Shown here piece after piece: positions 13,001 through 22,989 of a stretch of DNA of 64,000 bases. This stretch comes from Symsagittifera roscoffensis. Its lineage: Eukaryota > Xenacoelomorpha > Acoela > Convolutidae. The position numbers were made by a program, and so were the translations under genes. Under the pieces are notes generated by a model that was given only the letters and a program-made list of their open reading frames with translations, did not search any database and was not told the DNA's origin. Where the stretch lies: NCBI RefSeq assembly GCF_963678635.1, contig NC_087067.1, positions 61,182,594 to 61,246,593 of the forward strand, written 5' to 3'. Position 1 is the stretch's first letter. Each line of letters opens with the position of its first letter.

Positions 13001-14860
13001 ATAAGACAAGCTCTTTTCTACTTCATGGTTTAATTGTTTAAACAAAGAAAAGTGTTTTTGCTATTTTTTAATGATTTTTTTGTACCCATGTGTCAGATTT
13101 TGCATATGGGTATAGGCCAGGGGGCTGTGCCTCTTGAGCCAGCCCTCTGACACTTTTTTATTTTATCTTCAATTTAAGTGCTCAATGCGTGCGTCATTTT
13201 GTGCCTGTTTCCAGTAATCTGGGGTCTGTACCTACAAAGTTAACAATTGTAATTTTTTGAAACTTTTTTTTCAAAAAATAAATTCTTTATAAGTCTTAGA
13301 TGATAGATCAAAATATCCTCCAAGACACTGTTTATTGATAAGACCAGCTCTTTTCTACTTCCTGGCTTAGTTTTTTTAACAAAAAAAACTGTTTTTGCTG
13401 TTTTTTGATGACTTTTTTTTGTACCCATGTGTCAGATTTTCTGGCATATGGGTACAGGTCAGAGGGCTTTGCCTCTTGAGCCAGCCCTCTGACACCTTTT
13501 TTTGAATCTTCAGTCTAAGTGCTCAATGTGTTCATCATTTTGCGCCTGTTTCCAGTAATCTGGTGTCTGTACCTACAAAGTTAACACTTGTAATTTTTTG
13601 AAACTTTAAAAGAAATAAAAATCTCTATAAGTCTTAGATGATAAATCAAAAAATCCTCCAAGACACTTTTTATTCATAAGGCCAGCTCTTTTCTACTTTC
13701 TGGTTTAATTGTTTAAACAAAGAAAACTCTTTTTTTGCTGTTTTTCAATGATTTTTTTTACCCATGTGTCAGATTTTCTGGCATATGGGTACAGGCCAGA
13801 GTGCTTTGCCTCTTGAGCCAGCCCTCTGACACCTTTTTTAATCTTCAGTTTAAGTGCTCAATATGTGCTTCAATTTGCGCCTATTTCCAAAAATCTGGGG
13901 TCTGGAGCTACAAAATTAACACTTGTATTTTTTTGAAACTTTTTTTCAAAAAAAAATCTCTATAAGACTTAGATGGTAGATCAAAATATCCTCCGAGACA
14001 CTGTTTATTGATAAGATCAGCTCTTTTCTACTTCCTGGCTTAGTTTTTTTAACAAAAAAAACTGTTTTTGCTGTTTTTTGATGATTTTTTTTGTACCCAT
14101 GTGTCAGATTTTCTGGCATATGGGTACAGGTCAGAGGGCTGTGCCTCTTGAGCCAACCCTCTGAAAACCTTTTATTTGTTTCGATCTTCAGTTTAAGTGC
14201 TCAATATGTGCTTCATTTTGCGCGTATTTCCAAAAATCTGGGGTCTGGACCTACAAAATTAACACTTGTTTTTTTTGAAACTTTTTTTTCAAAAAATAAA
14301 ATCTCTATAAGACTTAGATGATAGATCAAAAAATCCTCCAAGCCACTTTTTATTCATAAGGCTCGCTCTTTTCCACTTCCTGGTTGAATTTTTCTAATAA
14401 GAAAACTGTTTTTGCAATTTTTGATAATTTTTTTGTACCCACGGGTCAGATTTTCTGGCATATGGGTACAGGTCAGAGGGCTGTGCCTCTTGAGCCAGCC
14501 CTTTGACACCCTTAATTTTTCTTTGATCTTCAGTTCAAGTGCTCAATGTGTTCGTCATTTTGTGCCTATTTCCAGAAATCTGGGTCTGGACCTACAAAAT
14601 TAACACTTGTAATTTTTTGAAACCTTTTTTTTCAAAATAAATCTCTATAAGTCTTAGATGATAGATCAAAATATCCTCCAAAACACTGTTTATTGCTAAG
14701 ACCAGCTTTTTTCTACTTCCTGGCTTAATTTTTTTAACAAAAAAAACTGTTTTTGCTGTTTTTTGATGATTTTTTTTTGTACAGATTTTTTGGGATATGG
14801 GTACAGGTCAAAGGGCTGTGCCTCTTGAGCCAGCCCTTTGACACCCGTAATTTTTTTTCA
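10085..14860. repeat. Main 340-bp satellite array (about 14 monomers)
   Basis: Head-to-tail monomers. The marker phrase 'TTTCC(A)GAAATCTGG' or variants occurs near 10152, 10492, 10837, 11166, 11518, 11851, 12198, 12531, 12871, 13208, 13547, 13883, 14228, 14568 and 14905, with spacings of 329-352 bp. Some neighbouring pairs are near identical as dimers (for example 11357-12036 against 12037-12710), indicating recent expansion of two-monomer units. Each unit contains two consecutive hairpins and a T-rich/A-rich tract. Not protein coding. Confidence 0.9.
12742..12814. repeat. Representative double hairpin of the 340-bp monomer
   Basis: First stem GTACCCAT (12742-12749) with ATGGGTAC (12769-12776). 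Second stem GTCAGAGGGCT (12779-12789) with AGCCCTCTGAC (12804-12814), 11 bp and loop 14. Only two bases separate the hairpins. The pair recurs in nearly every monomer. At 14807-14842 the second stem is GTCAAAGGGCT/AGCCCTTTGAC, a matched double change. Confidence 0.85.
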
Positions 14861-15660
14861 ATCTCGAATTAAGTGCTCAATGAGAGCGTCATTTTGCGCC
14901 TTTTTGCAGAAATCTGGGGTCTGGACCTACAAAGTTAACACTTGTAATTATTTGGAACTTTAAAAAAAAAAAATCATCATTTTTGGCTTAGTTTTGCTTT
15001 ATCGTAATTTAAAGAAGCATTGGTAGATCATACAGAGGCTGCTTGTGTCCAATTAAATTCAGAAAAGCAAGTAAATTCATCAAAAAAGCGCCAAAACGTC
15101 TTTTCCGCTTTTTATTATATCACTCTTGGAGAGACTTTTTCGAGGTCGAAACTGAAGCCTCAGAAAGAAACAAAAAAAAAAATTGATGAACTTTTAGACT
15201 AGTAGGGTAGTCATGGCAACCCAATAGGAGCTTGCTTGCAAAAAACTGGTGAAATCGAGCAAGTTATTGCTGACAAAAGTAAATCTGAGCCGAAAAGTGC
15301 CCAACCCCAACTTTTTGCCTTGGCTCACAGCCAATTATCTCAAAACGTGTTTTATTCAAAAAAATTCTTTGAGGGCTCATTGGAAAGCCCAAAGCAAGGG
15401 CTTGGCAACTGATTTATCAAAACTTCTAATGTTTGAATCAATTGGGCCTTATACTGGCTTTTCAGCAGCCTATTTTTTTTATAGTCAAAACGTGACCTTT
15501 TTAGGACTTAAAAAGAAATTGTCAATTGTTGCCCCAAAAACAAGGTCGAATGTAAAAAATAACATCAGGAACGTGTTTCTGGCTCAAAATAAGACCTATT
15601 GGTCATTTTTATTATATAACTTTATTATCAAAACGTCTAACCCTCAACGACTCCTGTCCT
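14860..15660. repeat. Array block C, partial copy 3
   Basis: Copy of the 5' half of block C (GCATTGGTAGATC phrase, then the FALAHSQLSQN-type frame, then TTATACTGGCTTTTCAGCAGCC). It then runs into block A-type sequence ending TTTTAACTATGGGTTGGGA near 15716, where it switches abruptly to the middle of block A, a recombination-like junction. Confidence 0.7.
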
Positions 15661-15711
15661 GATCGGGTTGTCATAGTAACTACACTTAACTTTAGATTTT
15701 TAACTATGGGT

Positions 15712-17214
15712 TGGGACGTTCTTATTTTCTAGAGTGTAGGGGTATTTTGGTAGTGGCCTTTAAGCTTTAAAGGGTTTTTAGTCTCATGTCGCAAGTGAAC
15801 CGAATTGGCTCCGACCGTTTTGAGGTAGAAATATACAAGAGATAGTGTCCCAGACTCTTGAGCCAATGGTTATAGGGCCTATTTTTCTTTAACCTCAAAT
15901 GTGACTTAAGTAGGCGACTGTTACATAGTGTTTTCATGGCGCTCCTGGGTGTTTTTACGACATCAAGACTACGGAGTCGAACCCACTTGACACAGCTCCG
16001 GGCTACATGCCCATTCTAGAGTACTTGTGGTACGGTTCAGCGGGAACGTGTAAGCCCTCCGGTTGTACCGTGATAGCTTTTTAAGAAAACTCGAGAAAAC
16101 TTCCTGGTACGCTCTCCGAACAAGGCTTAGCTAACCGAGTAAGGGGGTAACTAGGGGGACGAAAAATGAGCAAAAGACAAAAAGCGAAACAAAAATCAAA
16201 AAAGATTAGAAAAAAGAACAAAAACGATAAAACAAAAAATGACAGTGACTTTGACACCAGAGTAGTTGGATCAAACCGTGATATTAATTTAAAAAAATAC
16301 CCATACTGATTTATAAGACAGATCGTTTCGATCAATCCAGCAATCTTATTAAGGTGCTCGAGTGTGGGGTGTTGTTAAGGGTTTTCAGATAGCTTGCAAC
16401 TTAACTGGACAACTACGAGACTTGACTGGAAGAGGCGACCAGCCGAATGGGAAAGTGGTTCACAAGGAATTATGTTTGAATCAACTGGGCCTTATACTGG
16501 CTTTTATAGTGATCTTTTTAGGACTTAAAATGAAAATTGTCAATTGTTGCCCCAAAAACAAGGTCGAATGTAAAAAACAACATCATGAACGTGTTTCTGG
16601 CTCAGAATAAGACCTATTGGTCATTTTTATTATATTACTTCATTATAAAAATGTCTAAGCCTCAACGAATCCCGTCCTGATCGGGTTGTCATAGTAACTA
16701 CACTTAAATTTAGATTTTTAACTCGGGGTTGGAAATCTAACCCCATTTTTTTCTAATTTAGATCACCGCATCTGCTCAAGAAACGGTCAGCCATATTTTA
16801 ATTTTTGAAATCCGACATTTTTTCATCAAGATATGCCTTTTTTCCTCCAGCCAACCAGTATCAAATTCTCGAAGCTTAGAGTTGGGATTATAACTTTTGA
16901 GCTAATGTTTCAATTAACTTAATTTTTAGTTTTTTGAAAAGAACGTGAGCGGGGCTTTCCAAAACACCCCCAATTTAATTTAAAACCAAATTTTAAATTT
17001 TTTTAAAGCCCAACCCTAAAAGTGTCAAAATGTGACCAAAAGCCCAACCCCAACTTTTTTACCCACTCTTTTGAATTGTTGTTCAGTAAGGTACGTTTAT
17101 TTTTGCTCCTCACCCCGAATCAAAAAATTTTAGAACTCTAGGACGTCGGGAACCTTTTTGAGCGGATGCGAAAAAAGTCCAAAGAAAACGTCAAAATGTG
17201 ACCGTGGCTAGGAC
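15712..17214. repeat. Long array block A, truncated copy 3 (Maverick target)
   Basis: Starts at the sequence equivalent to ~8565 of copy 2 and lacks the first ~500 bp of the block. It includes the small basic ORF near 16165 with one stop. It ends at GTGGCTAGGAC, where the Maverick is inserted; the block resumes at 35821 with TAGGACACCC. Confidence 0.85.
17209..17214. repeat. Maverick target-site duplication, left (TAGGAC)
   Basis: Six bases, TAGGAC, abut the left terminal repeat and are repeated at 35821-35826 on the right. The unoccupied version GGCTAGGACACCC is seen at ~2018-2030, 3241-3252 and 10084-10095, confirming the insertion point. Confidence 0.93.
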
Positions 17215-17617
17215 AGTAGTAGATGCTGGAGCTGATCAGGGGGGGGTGCTTGCTGACCCCCATGCATTAAGATAGGGAATAGAGCATCCGGTCAGCAGGC
17301 TATGTATTAGGGTTGGGTATAGAGTCTACAAAGTATTAAGATATGGAATACCGATGGTAAGGTTTTATGGTTTGTGTGATGGTAAGATAATGGTAAGAAA
17401 AGCGTAATTTTTTGGTTTTTGTCTGGTTTTTTCGCAAAAATGTTGGCGCGTGTTAACTAATTTGTGAATATCGAAGATTAATTACGTGTAGGTTGTGTAA
17501 TGAAGGACTTTTGATTAGTTTTTTTTTTACATGGTAAGTCAATGGTAAGAGTTTTTGTGCAAAAACATGTAATTTTTATCAAAAAAATTTTCAAAAAAAC
17601 TTCAAAAAACGATAAGG
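17215..17617 (+). repeat. Left Maverick terminal inverted repeat
   Basis: About 403 bp matching the reverse complement of 35421-35820, from AGTAGTAGATG to CGATAAGG. By eye, the outer 145 bp differ at about eight positions, near 94% identity. Internally it repeats TATTAAGATAGGG-like and TATAGAG-like phrases and contains a G-run. It is tail-matched to ACGATAAGG at the inner edge. Confidence 0.93.
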
Positions 17618-17650
17618 AAACTTCGAAAAAATTCAAATTTTTTGAGAAAA

Positions 17651-17755
17651 AATTGCAAAAATTTCAAGTATTTGGAAAAAATTGCAAAAATTTCAAGTAT
17701 TTGGAAAAAATTGCAAAAATTTCAAGTATTTGGAAGAAATTGCAGAAATCTCATA
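17651..17755. repeat. 29-bp tandem repeat near left TIR
   Basis: Four copies of a unit containing TTGCAAAAATTTCAAGTATTTGG at about 17651, 17680, 17709 and 17738 (29-bp period). The period is not a multiple of three, so the ORF crossing it is incidental. Confidence 0.8.
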
Positions 17756-20180
17756 ATTTTGGCTAAGTATTGTTGCTTTTGATCTAATTTTGAATATGTT
17801 TTTACGTATAGATTTTAAAAATAAGCTAAGAAACAATTTTTTCTCAAAATATTGAAATACGATGAAGTTTACCTTAATTTGAGCTAAATATTTGGTTATA
17901 CAATGCTCTAAACACTGAAAAGAAGGTTCATGGTAGCAGAATCAATATTGAAACTTCCGGAAAACAGTGAAATTAGTCGTAAATTTCGAGAAGGTAAATA
18001 AAAATTAATCCAATTTACAAGAAGTTTTCCATTTCGAACCTTTACTTTGGTTTTTAACTGTTTTTTTTCCAGTTCAGGGATTTTTTTAGGAATCTCAATT
18101 CAAATGAACATTAAGGGTAATATCCTATGAAATTTCTAAATTGAACTCCATGATTCAACTCCTCCTCGTTTTTTTCTCATTGAATTACCCAAAATTGTAC
18201 AAAAACTACAACTTGTGAGAAATTTTTCATGTTAAAGATTAGCAATTTCTGATTATTGATTAAAAATGAACAGTTTATTGCTAAAGTTGTTTAAAATGGG
18301 ATAAATGTTTCCTAAAAATTTATTCGATATTGGCTCAAATTCAACAAAAACTTCTTCATAACTGATGATTATCTCTCTGTTGCTTCTGCAACATAACTTT
18401 CAAGATTTTCCGTAGAGTTTTTCCATGTTTTAAAGTTATTCTTGCTTTCTGTTTAAAACATGTTTTCGCTATTGAACTCACTTTACTAGAAAATTTAGTC
18501 AAAACTGGAGAATTTAGGAGGAAAATTGTATCAATTGAACGAACAATTTGCTAGCAGAGATGAAATTAGAACTGATACCGTATGATTATTACAATAAAAA
18601 ATGTTAATATCTTCCTCGAGGTTCCCCTGTTCAGTTGCTATTGTAAACTATTTAAGCAAAAATACGCATTTTGGAATCATTAACTATCACTTTTCTTAGA
18701 AAATAGTTATTAACTCGCTTTTTTTCTTAATTTATGACGGACATTTTCTCAAAAATATCCAAGTGAGAAAGAATTGGTGCTAGTTAAAGCATTCAAAAAT
18801 ATATGTACACAATAAAAATGTAAAGGTGTATTTTTACGATCTAAGAACAAATTAGTAGCAGCTCTTTTAGTTATAATCTGAAAATCTCCGGAAATATGCA
18901 AGAGAACCTAGTTCCTACATCTACAATAAAAAAACTTCTGAAAGAGCGAGTCTCAAAAAATTGATTTAGCAAAGCAAAGCAAGGTGCAAACTGGAACAAT
19001 TGTGTAATTTTCGAATATTTATTAAGAAAAAACTCTATGTAGTAAAAATGTAGTAATGTATTGTTTATAGTGTTGTATATTCTATGTAGTATTGTGTAGC
19101 AAGGAAAAGTAGATCTTGAAAGCAAGATTTCGATTTATGCTTCATGTATCTTCTTCCAAAAGATGCCGAATTGGGTTTGCTTTTCAAAAATTATCTTCAA
19201 AACATTTGATCTTTCATATAACGTACCAAATATATCAAATGATAACCATTTTTTCTAATCAATTACGGATAAACATAAGACTTTGAGAATTTTTATGTCG
19301 GATTTTTTCTCAAGATATACTTTATAAGCTAAATTTTAGTAAAAGTATCTCAAATCTCTTAAGGATTAAATTGAGTTTCTATCTCATTTTAGCATTTTTT
19401 CAGTTTCTGCTTCATCTACTAACTTCCAAATTAACCCAATTTGAGCAAATTTTTACTTGAAAATTGAATTTTAGATGGAAAAAATGTATCGTTTCAACGA
19501 ACGATCAAAAATCCGAAGCTGAATAAATACCATAAACCCTTTACTAAAAAGCTTTAAAGGATTTTCTCAAGCTCATAACTGTTTAAGTCTGTTTTAAATC
19601 TGAGTTTCTATTTTAGACTAAATTTTTAGTTGGAATGATGTATCTCATTATCCTGAAACTTTCAAAGTTTAGCAAAATATACATTTTTTCCAGGTCATTT
19701 ATCAAATCAATTTCTTTTCTGAAATCATCAAAAAATCAATAGAAAAACATAATTCTTCATAAGTCAAACCGCATTATCTGCTTAAAAAGCTCTGCTCTAT
19801 GAACACTCTTACAAGCACTAAGCAAGGAAAACTTTAAAATAGCAACTACAAAAAACCTTTCTATTAGTTGATGTTTTCCAAATATCCAAGTTTTACAATT
19901 TTTAGGCGAATACTTAAATACTCATTAGCATATGTTATGCACTTTACTACATATTTATCACAACAAATCTCCGCAAGCTTGCAACCAAGGGAGTTTTTAC
20001 TGTTGATTAAAAGTTTTCGGATCGAGTTCCATGGAAAGCTTCACGACGATTTGAACTCGATTTTTGCTTTCTTTAACATCTATCAAAAGCTTTGAATAAA
20101 AAAATAAATGACAGTTCAGGTAATGTAATGAAAACACTGTATAATTACTGACTAAATTTGTTACAATTGCTGAGACTTTT
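17756..20180. other. AT-rich left interior of the Maverick, no gene recognised
   Basis: About 2.4 kb with only short ORFs on both strands, none with recognisable motifs. If structural or integrase genes were once here they are beyond recognition by eye. Confidence 0.5.
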
Positions 20181-20188
20181 CAGATTCA

Positions 20189-20476
20189 GTAAAAACTGAT
20201 AATCATAGTAATTTGTAAGTTTTTCAAAAATTTTTTAAAAAATTTAACCTTTTTCTGAAGTGTGTTTGGAGTCTGCTGAGCACATAATTTAATATTATGC
20301 TGAGAATGCTTCTTCTTGAAATGATTAGCGAATTCCTTGCTGCTATAAGTATAAAAATTACAGTTAGAACACTTCAAAACACCACATGTTCTACGATGTC
20401 TTGATGCATCTTTGTGAGTGTAATCCCTGCCACATTCAAGACATGCAACTCTTTCGTTTCTATTGAGTGAAGGCAT
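20189..20476 (-). CDS. Short zinc-finger protein, paralogue of the polymerase N-terminus
   Basis: A 96-residue product if translation starts at the ATG at 20474-20476. The start is chosen because its first residues, MPSLNRNE, match the polymerase start MPALNRNE at 30823. Residues ~12-30 hold CLECGRDYTHKDASRHRRTC and the next finger has CSNC then H-x-H-like spacing (FANHFKKKH). A basic tail follows. The longer upstream open frame is hydrophobic and looks like non-coding DNA. It is likely a nucleic-acid-binding protein made from a duplicated polymerase N-terminal region, sitting at the opposite end of the element and in opposite orientation. Five CCAAT-type 54-bp repeats lie upstream (20690-20965). 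Function is inferred only. Confidence 0.6.
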
Positions 20477-20689
20477 CTCAATAGTAATGAAAAATTGAAT
20501 GGGAGATTTAAAATATACTAAATTTTTAGATAAGGTGAGTTGAATAGCCTCAAAAAATGAATAAAAAAAACATAAAAACAGCAAACTTATTAACCAATTG
20601 TTTTTAACGAGAAAGAAAATCAGAATGGATATGCTATTTAGCCTAGCTGAAAAAAAAATCATCCAATCTAACCATTGAATTTTTAAAAG

Positions 20690-20965
20690 TATCAACCAAT
20701 CAGAATCGAGCATTAATTACAAGGAAACTTTTATCTTTTCTGATATCAACCAATCAGAATTGAGCTTCAATATCATGTGATTTTTGACAAATTCAATGTC
20801 CAGCAATCAGAATTGAGCTTCAAAAGTCATGTAATTTTCAACAAATTCAATGTCAACCTATCAGAATTGAGCTTCAAAAGTCATGAAATTTTCAAGAAAT
20901 TTAAAGTCAACCAATCAGAGTTGAGCTCTTCTTCTCATGAATTTTTCAACAATTTTTTTAACTTT
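20690..20965 (-). promoter_or_regulatory. 54-bp tandem repeats, each with a CCAATCAGA-type box
   Basis: Five units with CCAATCA or one-base variants at 20696, 20750, 20803 (GCAATCA), 20857 (CCTATCA) and 20911, spaced 54, 53, 54 and 54 bp. A further CCAATCA lies at 21011. Each unit also has GAATTGAGCTTC. It lies 5' of the minus-strand zinc-finger gene. CCAAT boxes are the classical NF-Y target, so an upstream activating array is plausible; binding is inferred. Confidence 0.55.
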
Positions 20966-21309
20966 TGTGGATTTTGAGGATACTTTCACAGACATTATTT
21001 GTGTTAATAACCAATCAGAATGAAGTAATCACAAATTTTAAACACTTTGTAGATCAGAACCAGACTATGTTTATGAAATTTCTTAATCAATAAATTTTAT
21101 TGAATTTTTCCAACATAACTAAGATTTGAAGTTTGATACCCTAGTGGGATAAATGAGATTTCTTGTCTAGTTTATATTGTTTTTTCGATATTCAATTCAA
21201 ATTTCGAAATTTCGATCAAAATTTTTCCGATTTGTTCTATTTCTAACCAGTGAAAAAAGAAATTACCAAAATATATGTTTTTATCGTTTTCTTTTTGGTA
21301 TATTGTAGT

Positions 21310-21724
21310 TTAAACAACCGGAAGTCTATTAAATTTGGATAAACGATGAAAAGATATTCTGACAAATCTGGATTTTGTATTTGTATCAAATTCAAAACAG
21401 TAATCGAATTGATGCTCCTTATCTCCAATTTCTGTTTCATAGACTCTTCCATTGTTTTTTTTTACTGATCGACCACCCAATCTGAGTTGACTCTTCTAAA
21501 TAAAAACATTGTTGATGAATCTGACAGTACTCTTCTTTTTTGTAATCTCTTCTCCATCTTTTTAACAAAACTATTGAACTTTTTGTGTTTCTATACAAAT
21601 TAAAACTAATACAATTTCCATCAACTTCATTTGTCCACCACTCTTGTAGTTTTGTGTAGTAGTTCAATTTTAAAATCTGATAAATGTTCAATTCAGACAT
21701 TGAAAACGCTTTTGATGGAAACAT
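21310..21724 (-). pseudogene. Unknown Maverick gene with one frameshift
   Basis: The upstream part (from ~21724) reads SELNIYQILKLNYYTKLQEWW, then CISFNLYRNTKSSI and RWRRDYKKEEYC. A frame change near 21490 is needed to continue into EIGDKEHQFDYCFEFDT and FVRISFHRLSKFNRL, ending at a stop at 21310. Both parts look like genuine globular protein (mixed charge, aromatic residues), unlike shadow ORFs around them. The gene could also be interrupted by an undetected small intron. No family recognised. Minus strand like its neighbours on both sides, so possibly part of a leftward gene cluster. Confidence 0.45.
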
Positions 21725-22228
21725 TTTTCTTACTGAAATATATGAAGAAACTTAAAAAAGTCGAATTGTATTATCATACTTAAACTATTTTGAAATAACA
21801 GTCACCGTAAAATTTTTTAAATTATTTAGAGTCTAATTAGTTTCAAGGAAATTCATGTAGCCAATAAAAACCTCAAACTAAGGCAGAAAAAAATTGAAAA
21901 CAACCAATAAAATTCATAAAATCTCAAAAAATAATGATAATGTTTTCAACTAAATATACATTCTTGTTTGTAATTTTCTTAAATTGAGGCAAAATTTAGC
22001 TAAACTTTGATGAAAACAGTTATTAAGTAAATTTATCTGTAATTTCATAAATAAATACTGGAAAATCATTTCATAATTGGTTAGTGTTTTATGTCAATTT
22101 CGATAAAATTGTATGTTTTGTCTGACTTTTCCTCAGATATTATAGCTCTAAATATACACTTTAGTGAGAAAAAATAGTTTTGAACCAATAATATCTCAAT
22201 TACCAAACATGCAAAACATCACAAAGTT

Positions 22229-22690
22229 TTACTGAGGTTTACAATTATCAACAAACATAAAGTCTCCCAATATTTGGGACAGTTCTTTGAATTCATTCAA
22301 AGTATAGTTGACATATGCAACTTGCTTCAAGTCTTCATTTTCCTTTGCAGTGATGAGTCGAATCTGAATGTAGGGTGGCTTGCTCACCTTGTACTTCTTG
22401 ATTGTGACACACACCCTCCTCATGTTGTACATTGCTATTTCATATACTCTATTACAGATGTCGAGCTCCTGATCCATAAATGATTCTCTGCCAGATTTGG
22501 CTTCATATATAGGTACGAGTCCAAGATTTTCAGCATCGTGAATAATAGTATTCCGTATTGCGGATATTGTTTCGCCTTCTTTTTCACTAAGATAGACTTG
22601 TTGAGACTTTTCAAATTGTCCCAAATCATTAATTTTTAATAGTTGAAAGCACGGTTCCAAGCATATTTTCCCTTGTAGGATTCTTGAAAC
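22229..22690 (-). CDS. Unknown Maverick protein, ~150 residues, 5' end unresolved
   Basis: A long minus-strand frame containing EKEGETISAIRNTIIHD, GLVPIYEAKSGRESFMDQE, NRVYEIAMYNMRRVCVTIKK and YTLNEFKELSQILGDFMF. Composition strongly suggests real protein, without transmembrane segments. No ATG opens this frame. A second frame just upstream (KKELGDLFGFKNPTRENM) also looks coding and would join through a frameshift or short intron near 22630. No known family. It is a candidate Maverick structural or cargo gene, next to the TAGGCGT-TATA element at 22873. Confidence 0.5.
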   Translation of the reverse strand, partial: VSRILQGKICLEPCFQLLKINDLGQFEKSQQVYLSEKEGETISAIRNTIIHDAENLGLVPIYEAKSGRESFMDQELDICNRVYEIAMYNMRRVCVTIKKYKVSKPPYIQIRLITAKENEDLKQVAYVNYTLNEFKELSQILGDFMFVDNCKPQ

Positions 22691-22842
22691 CAAACAAATC
22701 TCCCAATTCTTTTTTGATTTTTTGAAAATTCAATATAGTTGGAACTATCCACTTTTCTCTAGTAGATTTTGAAGAACAAACTGATCAGATGAGGAGAAAT
22801 GAGAGAAATGACTTTGAGTTTAAATGAAAATGAAGTAAGCAG

Positions 22843-22900
22843 TATGAGTCATCGCCCTTTCCTATATGGAAGCTGCCTAGGCGTTACTACTACTATATAA
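22843..22900 (+). promoter_or_regulatory. Promoter-like module: TGAGTCA, TAGGCGTTACT, TATATAA
   Basis: TGAGTCA (AP-1/CRE-related) at 22843, then TGCCTAGGCGTTACT at 22874-22888, five bases, and TATATAA at 22894-22900. The same core with identical spacing occurs before the polymerase (TGCGTAGGCGTCACT, five bases, TATAAATA). It points rightward, toward ORF A beyond the G/C-rich insert. Confidence 0.5.
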
Positions 22901-22989
22901 CTCCACCATTTTCTGCAAAAATCATTTTTCCCAATGGCAGCTGCTATGTGTAAACTTGGGGGAATTCACAATATCTCTAGGCTTTTCTC

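Noticed and set aside
10337-14603. Many similar 60-76-residue ORFs with CVRFSGIWVQVRGLC-like sequence, as a possible peptide family
   Set aside because: They are the 340-bp satellite monomer read in one frame. Length and end vary with indels, starts differ, and nothing indicates selection on the peptide.
17542-17766. Lys/Phe-rich ORF near the left TIR as a nucleic-acid-binding protein
   Set aside because: Created by a 29-bp A-rich tandem repeat whose period is not a multiple of three; no conservation evident.
20477-20713. Upstream hydrophobic extension of the zinc-finger gene as a membrane anchor
   Set aside because: The aligned start with the polymerase N-terminus is the internal ATG at 20476. 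The extension is AT-rich and contains CCAAT-region DNA.
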